From: Salinisphaera japonica YTM-1
Lineage (GTDB): Bacteria > Pseudomonadota > Gammaproteobacteria > Nevskiales > Salinisphaeraceae
Reading direction: 5' to 3'
Assembly: GCF_003788585.1 (NCBI RefSeq)
Contig: NZ_AYKG01000001.1
Span: forward strand, 186,001-250,000
Length of the DNA: 64,000 nucleotides
The notes under the pieces were generated by a model, which was not told the DNA's origin, ran no database searches, and was given only the letters and a program-made list of their open reading frames with translations. Position 1 is the first letter of the stretch, and each line of letters opens with the position of its first letter. The position numbers and the translations under genes are program-made. Of the stretch, positions 27,224 through 36,460 are shown piece by piece.

Positions 27224-27242
27224 CTGATTATTATCTCTTGTT
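27224..27242 (-). promoter_or_regulatory. Possible Fur-box relic upstream of the receptor remnant
   Basis: On the minus strand, caagagataataatcaga lies directly before the receptor start codon. gataataatca resembles the GATAAT-rich Fur consensus, which would suit an iron-receptor gene. The match is partial and was judged by eye. Confidence 0.3.
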
Positions 27243-27815
27243 GCAGAGCCAGGCCCTGGCTCTGCTCGGCTCGTGAGTTTCACTCACAGGTCGCCGTTAG
27301 CCCGGCCGATCCAGAGCAACAGGACAGTCGGGCATGTTCCGATCCCGATGAGGCGGTTTTCAGGACTGGCTGAGTGCCTAAAAACCAACAACCGGCTCTG
27401 GGCTTTAAAAGTTATAATATAACAATTAAAAGACGCATACATGCGGCCAAACGCCACAGGTAGTCACTCGCTGTAACCGGCGTTGAAAAGACTTGTCAGA
27501 GCGCCCGGATAGTCTCGCGGTTTCCGGTGCACGCCCGTCTCACGAAGACGCACTCGCCAACAGCGATGACGCGACCCGTCCGGTCTGCTTTTCTAACCAC
27601 GCAGGAACGGCACGGCGAGTCGCGAGTTCACACGTCTCGCGCTGCAGCTTCATACATCCCATTGATCGCGCTGGCGCAGGTAGTGGCGCAGCGCTTTTCC
27701 GGCGCATCGGTCGACAAGCGATGCCGCTAATCGAGTTCTTTTATTGATCTGTTCCGGTCAGCCTGGCGTTCCAGGCTTTCGCAAATCGCCGAGAATGTCG
27801 TGGGCGTGGCCTAAC
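27243..27815. other. Non-coding stretch after the receptor remnant
   Basis: About 570 bp without a gene I trust. It contains an AT-rich patch (ttataatataacaattaaaa, about 27410-27430) that could be a promoter, and a short inverted repeat gcagagccaggccctggctctgc just upstream of the receptor remnant. Small plus-strand frames at 27493-27747 and 27527-27730 have no recognisable domain and no good ribosome-binding site. Confidence 0.4.
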
Positions 27816-27846
27816 GAAAAAAGCCCCCGGCATGAGCCGAGGGCTT
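27816..27846 (-). terminator. Rho-independent terminator of the DUF2171 gene
   Basis: Minus-strand stem agccctcggc/gccgggggct with a 4-nt loop and one mismatch, followed by ttttttcg. It lies 29 bp after the DUF2171 stop. Confidence 0.85.
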
Positions 27847-27874
27847 TCGACGATCGTCGACGTCCTAGGTTGAC

Positions 27875-28105
27875 CTAGGTATTGGCGCCACTCCCGCCGG
27901 GAATATTGGCACCCTTTTTCAGATAGACACGGTTGTCTTCCAGACGATCAACGTCGTCGAGATCCAGGTAGTGATGCTGTTCGTCTGAGCTGTCCGTCTT
28001 GGTCAGCTTGATCTTCTCATCCTCTACCTTGTCGACCGTGCCCACGTGCTCGCCGTCGGCATCAGTGACTTCCATGTGCTCTTTGATACGAAACTTTTCC
28101 AACAT
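27875..28105 (-). CDS. DUF2171 small stress-type protein
   Basis: 76 residues, acidic and hydrophilic. MEVTDADGEHVGTVDKVEDEKIKLTK is the DUF2171 (PRC-barrel-like) core, followed by HYLDLDDVDRLEDNRVYLKKGA. Members are small cytoplasmic proteins often induced with desiccation or salt; the biochemical role is not known. It is a single gene with its own terminator. Confidence 0.85.
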   Translation of the reverse strand: MLEKFRIKEHMEVTDADGEHVGTVDKVEDEKIKLTKTDSSDEQHHYLDLDDVDRLEDNRVYLKKGANIPGGSGANT

Positions 28106-28449
28106 GGTTATTCCTTCTCTATACCAGTACCACTACGGTAACTGAACTCTGGCCTTCTGTGTGCTATCCAGCATTTTATCGACGACGCCTTGCTACAGAC
28201 ACGAATCGAGCGCTGGTTTGAAGCCCTCGCCAACACAAGTTCGGGCCGGCGTGTCTGTATTTTGCTGACATAACCTGCTTGCCCCGGTCTCGTTTCGACT
28301 TGCGTTCTGACCGTCGACGATCACCGCGTCGATCATCCAGCCCCTTGACGTGTCCTGATGATTCGCCCGGGGGCTCAATCGAAAGCATGACGGCCGCCCT
28401 GCGCCAGAAGGCGTAGATTAGAGACACGTATCCCAAGGCGAGAGCCGTT
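28106..28449. other. Divergent intergenic region before fdhA
   Basis: 344 bp between DUF2171 and the formaldehyde dehydrogenase gene. Promoters for both must lie here. I see no clear operator, RNA or gene; minus-strand frames in this interval lack any known pattern. Confidence 0.4.
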
Positions 28450-29637
28450 ATGTCTTCCAATCGTGGTGTGGTGTTTCGTGGTAAGGGCGAGGTGGCCGTC
28501 GAGGCCATTGATTTCCCCGAGTTGGCGCTGGGCCGGCGCTCTTGTCAGCACGGGGTAATTCTGAGGGTCGTCACCACCAATATCTGTGGCAGTGATCAGC
28601 ATATGGTGCGCGGGCGCACCACCGCGCCGACCGGTATGGTGCTGGGCCACGAGATCACCGGCGAGGTGATCGAGTGCGGGCGCGACGTGGAGTTCATCAA
28701 GGTCGGCGATATCGTCTCCGTACCCTTCAACGTGGCCTGCGGGCGGTGTCGCAACTGCAAGCGCGGCGACACGCATATCTGCCTGCACGTCAACGACGAT
28801 CGACCGGGCGGTGCTTATGGTTATGTCGACATGGGCGGCTGGGTCGGCGGTCAGGCCGAATATGTGATGGTGCCCTACGCCGACTTCCAGCTCCTGGTGT
28901 TCCCCGACAAGGAACAGGCCATGGAGAAAATCCTTGACCTGACCATGCTCTCGGACATCTTCCCGACCGGGTTCCACGGCTGCGTCACCGCCGGCGTGGG
29001 CCCGGGCTCAACGGTGTATATCGCCGGTGCCGGCCCGGTGGGTCTGGCCGCGGCGGCCTCGGCCCAGCTGCTCGGCGCGGCGTGCGTGATTGTCGGTGAC
29101 ATGATCCCGGAGCGCTTGAAACAAGCCAAGAGCTTTGGCTGCGAAACGATCGACCTACGCCAGGACGCCACGATGTCCGAGCTGATCGAATCCGTGCTCG
29201 GCGTGCCGGAAGTCGACTGCGCGGTGGACGCGGTGGGCTTTGAAGCCAACTGCCATGGCCATAACCACGGCCAGGAAGCACCGGCCACGGTACTCAACGC
29301 CGCGATGGAGATCGTCCAGGCTGGTGGGCGCGTGGGCATACCGGGCCTGTACGTTACCGAAGACCCGGGCGCGACCTCCGAAGATGCCAAACAGGGCAAT
29401 CTATCGATGAAGTTCGGCCTGGGCTGGGCCAAGGCGATGTCGTTTCATACCGGCCAGACGCCGGCGATGCGCTATCACCGCCAGCTCATGCAAGCGATCC
29501 TCTACGACAAGGTGGCCATCGGCAAGGCGGTCAACGTACAGACGATCAGTCTGGACGAGGCCCCGGACGGTTATGCCGCCTTCGACGACGGCGCGGCCAA
29601 GAAGTTCGTGATCGATCCGCACGGGCAGATCGCCTGA
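28450..29637 (+). CDS. fdhA: Glutathione-independent formaldehyde dehydrogenase
   Basis: Zinc- and NAD-dependent dismutating/oxidising formaldehyde dehydrogenase close to Pseudomonas putida FdhA (398 residues; here 395). Catalytic zinc ligands lie in TTNICGSDQHMVRGRT and GMVLGHEITGEV, the structural zinc cysteines in VACGRCRNCKRGDTHICL, and the NAD fold at VYIAGAGPVGLAAAASAQLLG. FGLGWAKAMSFHTGQTP is nearly diagnostic for this subfamily. It is a single gene followed by a strong terminator; it should detoxify formaldehyde. Confidence 0.94.
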   Translation: MSSNRGVVFRGKGEVAVEAIDFPELALGRRSCQHGVILRVVTTNICGSDQHMVRGRTTAPTGMVLGHEITGEVIECGRDVEFIKVGDIVSVPFNVACGRCRNCKRGDTHICLHVNDDRPGGAYGYVDMGGWVGGQAEYVMVPYADFQLLVFPDKEQAMEKILDLTMLSDIFPTGFHGCVTAGVGPGSTVYIAGAGPVGLAAAASAQLLGAACVIVGDMIPERLKQAKSFGCETIDLRQDATMSELIESVLGVPEVDCAVDAVGFEANCHGHNHGQEAPATVLNAAMEIVQAGGRVGIPGLYVTEDPGATSEDAKQGNLSMKFGLGWAKAMSFHTGQTPAMRYHRQLMQAILYDKVAIGKAVNVQTISLDEAPDGYAAFDDGAAKKFVIDPHGQIA

Positions 29638-29654
29638 TCAAGACGGGCCCGTGC

Positions 29655-29694
29655 TAAAAAAAGCCGGTGAAGAAACCATTTCACCGGCTTTTTT
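29655..29694. terminator. Terminator after fdhA (bidirectional form)
   Basis: Stem aagccggtga/tcaccggctt with a 10-nt loop, flanked by six A on the left and six T on the right. It starts 18 bp after the fdhA stop and could also end transcripts from the convergent DUF2267 gene. Confidence 0.92.
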
Positions 29695-29768
29695 GGTAAA
29701 TGCTCACGGCATAAAACACTGCTGGCTGACAACAGCGCCGCCGCAACGATCGCCGCGTGCCGGGGCGA

Positions 29769-30158
29769 TCAGTTCTCGATGAGAAGCTGATCCAGCTCGC
29801 TGGGCAGCGCCAGGACGGCCTGGCCTTCCTCGCTGTCGGACAGCGCGGCGTTCAATGTCTGGATCACCGCTTTGACGAATTGACGCGTGTCGTCGTGGCC
29901 AAGCTCGGTACGGAATTCGATCTTGCCGTAGAAATCATCCAGCGAGATCGGCACGCCGGACGTATCGCTGCGTTTGGCACCGTCGGCGGCTGCTTCACCG
30001 ATTTCTTCGGGCAACTGGCTTGCCATGCGGCGTGTCTGCTCGGCCGGCATCTGTTCACACAGCGCATCAATCACGATGAGCGTGCACTCGTGGACCACGT
30101 CCGGGTCGAGCTGTGGGCATTCGTTATAGATATGGGCCAGAAAACGATCAGTCTGCAT
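29769..30158 (-). CDS. DUF2267-like protein
   Basis: 129-residue acidic, helical protein. The segments ALCEQMPAEQTRRMASQLPEEIGE and YGKIEFRTELGHDDTRQFVKAVIQTLNAALSDSE resemble DUF2267, whose members have two alpha-helical repeats with a conserved LP..... and FV..V pattern. Function is unknown; relatives often sit among general stress genes, as here. Confidence 0.7.
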   Translation of the reverse strand: MQTDRFLAHIYNECPQLDPDVVHECTLIVIDALCEQMPAEQTRRMASQLPEEIGEAAADGAKRSDTSGVPISLDDFYGKIEFRTELGHDDTRQFVKAVIQTLNAALSDSEEGQAVLALPSELDQLLIEN

Positions 30159-30731
30159 AAGACGGCATCGGTTAGTTCGTTGAATATTCCGCTACCGTGC
30201 CGGCCGAACGACGCCATGACTATCGGGGAGATCACGGACCCGGTCTTGCGGGGCCACCTTGTCGCGGCCGGTTTTTCAGTGATCCCTGATGGCCGACGGA
30301 CCGTTTCCAAACGGGCCCGGCGCGGCTTGCGATGTAGTCGTTCGCGTGGCGATTTGATACCGGCTGAGTCACCGATCGCGACGCGCGTCGATCTGCGATA
30401 CCCCCGCAGACGTCGAATCATTTATCAAGCGCTACCGAGCGACAACGGTTAGCCGATAAACGGCGAACCCGCGGCGTATGGCCGGCGCGGGCATGCACGA
30501 AGTGATTGTTTTCGTTCAGGCTTTGCAGCCGGGGATTGGCGCGCCATGCCAGCCAAACGGCTCATCGGCGGTCTTGTCACGCATTGGAGCGCGCAGGCGC
30601 GCATCGCAGTTAAGCCCGCCCACCTACGCCCTTAGGCGCATTGTGGCCAACGCCGTTAGCGGCCAGTGTGACAGCAGGCTTTTCAAGACCTCGTTGTCAT
30701 AACCAGCGCGCCCGGCGCTTCGGAGGAATTC
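30159..30731. other. 573-bp stretch with no convincing gene
   Basis: It lies upstream of the GMC oxidoreductase. A plus-strand frame from 30217 to 30452 (78 codons, Arg-rich) has no ribosome-binding site and no domain. The last bases hold a strong Shine-Dalgarno, cggaggaatt, 6 bp before the GMC start. I see no clear terminator or RNA. Confidence 0.4.
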
Positions 30732-32573
30732 ATGTCGCAGACGTTCGATTTCATCGTGGTGGGGGGCGGCTCGGCCGGCGCGATCGTGGCCGCGCGATTG
30801 TCCGAGGACGCGAATTGTCAGGTCGCACTCGTCGAGGCGGGCAAGCAGCCGCCGGCCGAGGAGATGGTGCCGGCCGCCTGTTCGGCGCTACAACTCAACC
30901 CCGACACCGACTGGATGTATACCGCCGATGCCGGGCGGGCCGGCAAAGGCCTGCGGGACGGGCGCATGATGATGCCGCGCGGCAAGATGCTGGGCGGCTC
31001 GTCGGGGATCAATTACATGGCCTATGTCCGGGGCCACCCGGGTGATTTCGATGCCTGGGCCGAGGCCGGCGCCGAGGGCTGGCGCTACGACGATGTCTTG
31101 CCGTATTTCAAGAAAAGCGAAGGCCTGGTGCCCAACGAGGCGATCACCATCGACGACGCCGCCCACAATACCAACGGCCCACTGGGCGTTTCGGTGCGTG
31201 CGCCGATCATTCCCGGAGCCGCCGAATTCGTGGATGCCGCCGAGGCCGCGGGCATTCCGCGTGGCGACTATAACGGCCGCGAGCGCGGCGGCGCAGACGG
31301 CGTGGTATCGCTGTTCCAGACGACCACCCGCGATGGCAAGCGCTCGAGCACATATCGCGCCTTCATTCAGGGGGATGCCGAGGCACGGGCCAACCTGACG
31401 ATCATCACCGACGCCCATGTTCAGCATATCGTGCTCGATGATTCTGCCGAGGCGCCGCGGGCCAGCGGCGTTGTTTATACCGCAGCCGACGGCGAACGCC
31501 ATACGCTGACCGCGGCCCGCGAGGTCATCGTGTCCGCGGGCACGATCGGCTCGCCGCATCTGCTGCTACTGTCCGGCATCGGCCCGAAGGACGAGCTGGC
31601 CGCGGCCGGCGTGGATTGTCGTGTGGATTCGCCGCACGTGGGCAAGCACCTCAAGGATCATGTCCACGTCGCACTTTGCTTCCCGGCCCCCGGTGTCGGC
31701 ATCTCCATGACCGAAATCGGTCTGTCGTTCGGTGCCGATGCCCTGCGCGCACCCGATGGTCCACTCCCGGCCGATCCGGCCGAAGATGCGGATATGTCCG
31801 ACGAACTGGTCGCGGTGAAAGAAGAAGCCGATCGACGGTTTTCGGCCTGGGCGAGCGAGGGCCAGGGCATGATCGCCTCCTCGCTGTATGACGCCGGTGC
31901 CTGGTTTTCGACCGGGCTGGGCGATCATCACAGCCACGATGCCCAGATCGGTTTTTTTGCCTCGGGCTATAACCGGGATCTGTGGGCCGGCTGTATGCGG
32001 GTCGACCCCGAGCAGTATTTCGACGATGTGGGCAAACGTCTGGGCGATGACGCCGAGACCGTGATGCTGTTGGCCAACCCGGTCCAGCCGCACAGCGAAG
32101 GCCAGATCACGCTGGCCGATCGTCAGGCCGACACGCCGCCGAACATCGACATGAATTACTTCGGCGATGATCACGATATGCCGGTGATGATTGCCACCGT
32201 GCGCCGCGTGCTGGATATCGCCGAGAATTGGCCGAGCCATCGCGAGCTGGGCGCGCCCCTGTTCCCGCCGTTTCTGGCTGACAAACATGGCCATGCCCAC
32301 GGCGATACGCCCAGTGATGCCCTGCTCGAAGACTTGGCGCTGCACTATGCCTGGACGGTCTATCACCCCACCACCACCTGTCGTATCGGTGATGTGGTTG
32401 ACCCGCAGCTGCGTGTTTACGGTACCGCCGGCCTGCGCGTGGCCGATGCCAGCGTCATGCCGAACGTCGTCAGCGGCAACACCAACGCCGCAGCGATGAT
32501 GATCGGGGAGAAGGCCGCCGAGATGATCGCCCGCGAACACGGCGTGCGTCTGAACCAGTTCGTCGGCGCTTGA
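30732..32573 (+). CDS. GMC-family FAD oxidoreductase (choline/alcohol dehydrogenase type)
   Basis: 613 residues. The N-terminal FAD fold is FIVVGGGSAGAIVAARLSED, followed by the GMC signatures MLGGSSGINYMAYVRGHPGDFD and ASAGTIGSPHLLLLSGIG-like (SAGTIGSPHLLLLSGIGP). The C-terminus has the catalytic His region YAWTVYHPTTTCRIG and LRVADASVMPNVVSGNTNAA. The middle (about 330-420) is longer than in choline dehydrogenase, so the substrate is open; alcohols or choline-like compounds are family options. It has a strong ribosome-binding site and stands alone. Confidence 0.9.
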   Translation: MSQTFDFIVVGGGSAGAIVAARLSEDANCQVALVEAGKQPPAEEMVPAACSALQLNPDTDWMYTADAGRAGKGLRDGRMMMPRGKMLGGSSGINYMAYVRGHPGDFDAWAEAGAEGWRYDDVLPYFKKSEGLVPNEAITIDDAAHNTNGPLGVSVRAPIIPGAAEFVDAAEAAGIPRGDYNGRERGGADGVVSLFQTTTRDGKRSSTYRAFIQGDAEARANLTIITDAHVQHIVLDDSAEAPRASGVVYTAADGERHTLTAAREVIVSAGTIGSPHLLLLSGIGPKDELAAAGVDCRVDSPHVGKHLKDHVHVALCFPAPGVGISMTEIGLSFGADALRAPDGPLPADPAEDADMSDELVAVKEEADRRFSAWASEGQGMIASSLYDAGAWFSTGLGDHHSHDAQIGFFASGYNRDLWAGCMRVDPEQYFDDVGKRLGDDAETVMLLANPVQPHSEGQITLADRQADTPPNIDMNYFGDDHDMPVMIATVRRVLDIAENWPSHRELGAPLFPPFLADKHGHAHGDTPSDALLEDLALHYAWTVYHPTTTCRIGDVVDPQLRVYGTAGLRVADASVMPNVVSGNTNAAAMMIGEKAAEMIAREHGVRLNQFVGA

Positions 32574-32692
32574 GGCAAGACTTCAGGGCCTGTCGTCATG
32601 ACGTGAGCCGACCCACCGGCTGCCGGCGGGGCGCGGCGCCCGGTCACGACAATGCCGGCGCCGCGCAGGGCCGTTTGTTGTAGAGAGCGCTG

Positions 32693-32914
32693 TCAGACCA
32701 CGGCGCCCACGGCACGGCTGACATCGGCCGGGCCTTCGTATTCTTCGTCGGCGATGATCTCCAGCGTATGGCGTACATCCAGCGGCGCATCGTTGTTGGT
32801 GGCGTAATCCTGCAGCGTTTGCTTGGTCGCCGGATAAGCCACACCGGCCAGGTGTTCCTGAATCTTGGCGGCACTGGCATGTGCCGGATTGGACATGAAT
32901 TCGTTCTCGGCCAT
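32693..32914 (-). CDS. DUF2795 small protein
   Basis: From the ATG at 32914 the product is 73 residues: MAENEFMSNPAHASAAKIQE, then HLAGVAYPATKQTLQDYATN and RHTLEIIADEEYEGPADVSRAV. The pattern 'L.GV.YPA.K..L...A..N.A......L..I.D..Y....DV..A.G' is DUF2795. A longer frame upstream to 32983 lacks family features. Function is unknown; relatives are common in halophiles and soil bacteria. Confidence 0.85.
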   Translation of the reverse strand: MAENEFMSNPAHASAAKIQEHLAGVAYPATKQTLQDYATNNDAPLDVRHTLEIIADEEYEGPADVSRAVGAVV

Positions 32915-33054
32915 TGAAGGCTCCGGTGTTGGGTTAGGTGACAGATCGGTTGGCGGGCGAGGGCTTGACCGACAAGTGCGCAAGCCCGCCCGAGGAGCGA
33001 TGACAAACGACGGGATGTCGAAACGCCGCCGTCGTTGTCGTCAGCGCATCACTT

Positions 33055-34431
33055 CTATTGCGCGATCATCAGTGATTTCGTGTTTACGAACTCCCGCATG
33101 CCGAAACCGCCGTGCTCGCGGCCGTAGCCGCTGTTCTTCACGCCGCCAAACGGCAGGTTGGGCTGGGCGATGTAGTAGCCGTTGATGCTGACCATGCCGG
33201 TATCGAACTCGTCGCGAGCCAGGCGTACCGCGCGCGCTTCGTCCTCGCTGAAGATACCGCCGCCCAGGCCGTAGACCGAGTCGTTGGCGATACGAATGGC
33301 ATCGGCCTCGTCCTTGGCCCGGATGAGCGCGGCCACCGGCCCGAACAGCTCGTCGTCGTAGGCCGGCATGCCGGGTTTGACGTTTTCGAGCACGGTCGCG
33401 GGGTAAAAATAGCCGTCGTGATCCGGCACCTCGCCGCCGACCAGGCACGTCGCGCCTTTTTCGATCGATTGCTTGACCTGCTCGTGCAGGTCATCGCGCA
33501 GATCCTTGCGCGCCAACGGACCAAGCTGGGTGTTTTCGTCGGACGGATCACCAAAAGCGATCTGTTTCATCTGCTCCAGATACGCATCGCGGAACTGGTC
33601 ATAGACCTCGTCGACCACGATGAAGCGCTTGGCCGCCACACAGGTCTGGCCCGCGTTGACGATCCGGCCCATGACACAGGCCTGTACCGCTTTTTTGATA
33701 TCGGCGTCTGCCAATACGAGGAAGGCATCGTTGCTGCCCAGCTCGAGCACGGTCTTTTTCAGGTGCTGTCCGGCATCAGCAGCGATCTTGCGGCCCGTGG
33801 CCGCACTGCCGGTGAAGGTCACACCGCGCACCAGGGGATGAGCTGTGACCTGGCTGGCCTGAGAGTCCTGGATATAGAGCACGCTGAAGACGTCTTTGGG
33901 CACGCCGGCTTCGATCATGATCTCTTCGAGCGCCTCGGCACAGCCCCAGACGTTGGGCGCGTGCTTGAGCAACACAACGTTACCCGCGGCCAGGTTGGCC
34001 ACGGCATAGCGCACCACCTGATAAAACGGAAAATTCCAGGGCTGGATACCGAAGATGATGCCGATCGGCTGGTGACTGACCAACGCGCGCCCGCCTTCCA
34101 GCTCGCGGTCCTCGTCGGCCAGTTCGGTCGGCGCGTTATCAGCGGTGTAGTGGCAGATCGCCTGACACAAGTCGATCTCGCCCGGGCCCTGGTTGATGGG
34201 CTTGCCCATCTCCTCGGTCATCAGCGCACATAGCCGATCCTTGTGCTCGGCCAGTTTGTCGCCCACGCGGCGCAGAATCTCACCGCGATCCTCGACCGAC
34301 TTGGCGCGCCAACCTGCAAACGCCTGGTGACTGGCCTGGATCCTGTTTTCCAGCGCATCGTCAGAGATTGTCTGAAACTCACGAACGACCTGGCCGTTGG
34401 CCGGATTGATGCTCTTGATGCTTGTCGACAT
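33055..34431 (-). CDS. NAD(P)-dependent aldehyde dehydrogenase, succinate-semialdehyde type
   Basis: 458 residues from MSTSIKSINPANGQ. Oxidises an aldehyde to the acid; close family members use succinate semialdehyde. Motifs: FGIQPWNFPFYQV, the NAD-binding FTGSAATGRKIAADA, the general-base Glu in VLELGSND and catalytic Cys in NAGQTCVAAKRFIV. The end PFGGVKNSGYGREHGGFGMREF is typical. I reject the 23-residue upstream extension, which starts in sequence without family features. No gabT or gabR is near. Confidence 0.92.
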   Translation of the reverse strand: MSTSIKSINPANGQVVREFQTISDDALENRIQASHQAFAGWRAKSVEDRGEILRRVGDKLAEHKDRLCALMTEEMGKPINQGPGEIDLCQAICHYTADNAPTELADEDRELEGGRALVSHQPIGIIFGIQPWNFPFYQVVRYAVANLAAGNVVLLKHAPNVWGCAEALEEIMIEAGVPKDVFSVLYIQDSQASQVTAHPLVRGVTFTGSAATGRKIAADAGQHLKKTVLELGSNDAFLVLADADIKKAVQACVMGRIVNAGQTCVAAKRFIVVDEVYDQFRDAYLEQMKQIAFGDPSDENTQLGPLARKDLRDDLHEQVKQSIEKGATCLVGGEVPDHDGYFYPATVLENVKPGMPAYDDELFGPVAALIRAKDEADAIRIANDSVYGLGGGIFSEDEARAVRLARDEFDTGMVSINGYYIAQPNLPFGGVKNSGYGREHGGFGMREFVNTKSLMIAQ

Positions 34432-34577
34432 ACGAACTACCTGTTGGATTTGAATGCCATCGGCGACGACCGTGGTTGCCGCGTGGCATGACACACCCAC
34501 AATACATAAAATGCGGCACGGTCAAGACGACACGCTGACTTGTTATCGTGTCGCCTGTTTCAAAGCCGTTCTGGATC

Positions 34578-35024
34578 ATGACCCGCCCCTGCCCCTGTCA
34601 ATCCGGCCTGGCGTACACGACTTGTTGTGGCCTCTATCATCGCGGCGCATCCGCGCCGTCGCCCGAGGCGTTGATGCGGGCGCGTTATAGCGCGTACGTG
34701 TTGAATGAAACCGCGTTCCTCAAGGCCAGCTGGCATGCAGACACCTGCCCGACAGAGGTGACGCCCAACGGCGACCTGCGCTGGTGCGGCCTGATCATCA
34801 CGGCGCATGAGCACGCCAGCGAGCGCGGCCGCGTGCATTTTCAGGCCACCTATCAGGATGCCGGCGGCTTCGCCTTGCTCGATGAAGACGCTCGTTTCGT
34901 CTTCGAGGCCGGCCACTGGCTGTATCTTGACGGCACGCCGAGCGTGTCGCGCCTGCGCCCCGGCCGCAATGACGCCTGCCCCTGCGGCTCGAAGCGCAAG
35001 TTCAAGAAATGCTGCGCGCGCTGA
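34578..35024 (+). CDS. YchJ-family protein with SEC-C zinc motifs
   Basis: 148 residues from the ATG at 34578. It carries a Cys-rich motif at each end: MTRPCPCQSGLAYTTCCGLYH and RPGRNDACPCGSKRKFKKCC, the SEC-C zinc-binding pattern, with the YchJ middle domain (PEALMRARYSAYVLNETAFLKASWH; HFQATYQDAGGFALLDEDARF). Function is unknown. An upstream in-frame start at 34548 is rejected because the family begins directly at the Cys motif. Confidence 0.9.
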   Translation: MTRPCPCQSGLAYTTCCGLYHRGASAPSPEALMRARYSAYVLNETAFLKASWHADTCPTEVTPNGDLRWCGLIITAHEHASERGRVHFQATYQDAGGFALLDEDARFVFEAGHWLYLDGTPSVSRLRPGRNDACPCGSKRKFKKCCAR

Positions 35025-35092
35025 TCGAGCGGCCCCGCGTATTGCCGTCTTCGTTATGATCGTCGTGTCGATCGGCTGATCAGGAGCTGCCA

Positions 35093-35911
35093 ATGACCGA
35101 ATCCCAATCCCAGACCCGCCCATTCGCCGTGATCACCGGCGGCAACCAAGGCATAGGCTACGAGCTGGCCGCCCAGTTTGCGGCCAACGGCCACGACATA
35201 CTCATCAGCGCCCACGGCGACGGCCTGCCCGAGGCGGCCGAACGCCTCGGACAGCACGGGACCACCATCACGACCGCCAAGGCCGACCTGACAACCTACG
35301 ACGGCGTCGAGGCCTTATACGCCGCGATTTGCGAAACAGATCGCCCGGTCGACGCACTGGTTCTCAATGCCGGCCTGGGCCTGGGCGGGCATTTCGTCGG
35401 CGGTACCGCGCTGGACGACGAGCTACGCCTGATCGCACTCAACGTGACCTCGACCGTCCATCTGGCCAAGCGCGTGGCCCCGGACATGGTTGCGCGCCGG
35501 GCCGGACGCATCCTTGTCGTGTCCTCCGTGTCTGCGACCACGCCGACACCATTCGAGGCGGTTTATGGCGGCACCAAGGCTTTCGGTCTGTCCTTTGCCG
35601 AAGCACTGCGCAACGAGCTGGCCGAGCACGGCGTGAGCGTAACCGCCCTGCTGCCGGCCCAGACCGAGACCAACTTCTTTCATCGCGGCGATATGGACGA
35701 CACGGCGATCGGCGCCGGCGACAAGAACGATCCCACCGAAGTCGCCCGTCAAGGCTACGACGCCCTGATGGCCGGCCAGGACAAGGTCGTGGGCGGCGAC
35801 TGGTCGGCCAAGTTCAAGGGCAACGTCACCAACAAGATCCTCACCGAAGAACAGAAAGCCGATGCTCACCACGACCTGGCGCGCCCGGGCTCGGCCGAGG
35901 CCAACGATTAA
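35093..35911 (+). CDS. Short-chain dehydrogenase/reductase
   Basis: Classical SDR of 272 residues: nucleotide motif VITGGNQGIGYELAAQF, LVLNAGLG, catalytic Ser in ILVVSSVSATTPTPFEAVYGGTKAF with the Tyr-x-x-x-Lys pair. Substrate is unknown. Start is well placed behind an aggagctgcc ribosome-binding site. It ends about 40 bp before the convergent globin gene. Confidence 0.92.
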   Translation: MTESQSQTRPFAVITGGNQGIGYELAAQFAANGHDILISAHGDGLPEAAERLGQHGTTITTAKADLTTYDGVEALYAAICETDRPVDALVLNAGLGLGGHFVGGTALDDELRLIALNVTSTVHLAKRVAPDMVARRAGRILVVSSVSATTPTPFEAVYGGTKAFGLSFAEALRNELAEHGVSVTALLPAQTETNFFHRGDMDDTAIGAGDKNDPTEVARQGYDALMAGQDKVVGGDWSAKFKGNVTNKILTEEQKADAHHDLARPGSAEAND

Positions 35912-35954
35912 GCGGGCCTCCGTCTGAATTTTCCGCGTTCTGGTATGCCCCGGC

Positions 35955-36343
35955 TCAGCTTGCCGGAGCGATCACCTTGTCACGGTAGCTTTCGACGATG
36001 CTCATGAATTCGTCGACCTCGGCACCTGGGACGCCCACTTGATAAAGCGAATTGCGTATCTCGTGGGCCGTGACGTCGAACTCGAACTGCGACAGCCCCA
36101 AGTGGCTGTGGGCCTCGAACATATCGCGCCCCGGATAACAGGCCGGCCCGCCGCACACCTCAATACTCCAGGCCGTTACCATGAACTTATAGCCGGCCTT
36201 GTAGGGCGTGTCGTGGAAATCTTTGACCTTGTCGTTGGCGTTATTGAGCGTGGCGTTGGTATGTAGCCGGTCGATGAGATAATCGACGGCACTGGCGATT
36301 GGGTAGGCGCCCCCAACCGGTCGTAGAGCGTTTGTTCGGCCAT
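35955..36343 (-). pseudogene. Truncated hemoglobin (group I type) with a single-base frameshift
   Basis: The ATG at 36343 gives MAEQTLYDRLG, the usual beginning of a truncated globin. The rest of the globin is in the next frame: GAYPIASAVDYLIDRL to YPGRDMFEAHSHLGLSQFEFDVTAHEI, with the proximal His in MFEAH, ending at 35955. The switch falls in a run of five C at 36310-36314; a sixth C would restore one continuous globin of about 130 residues. It is a recent mutation, a sequencing error, or slippage. The usual B10 Tyr position appears to be Ile. Confidence 0.8.
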
Positions 36344-36460
36344 GATCAGCTCCTGTTCTCGCACCACAGTTTGTTTCGATCGACAACGTTCTGGTTGCCG
36401 TCGATCATTCTTGATAGCACGCGTTTTGAGAAGCTTGAAATACGTCTTTCGCTGTAGAAG

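Noticed and set aside
27493-27747. Small plus-strand frames in the gap before DUF2171
   Set aside because: No ribosome-binding site, no domain and mixed frames; nothing separates them from chance.
29757-30452. 231-codon plus-strand frame opposite DUF2267
   Set aside because: Its first half is the shadow of the DUF2267 gene and its second half is Arg-rich without features.
34432-34500. N-terminal extension of the semialdehyde dehydrogenase
   Set aside because: The added 23 residues have no family match and the ATG at 34431 gives the usual start.
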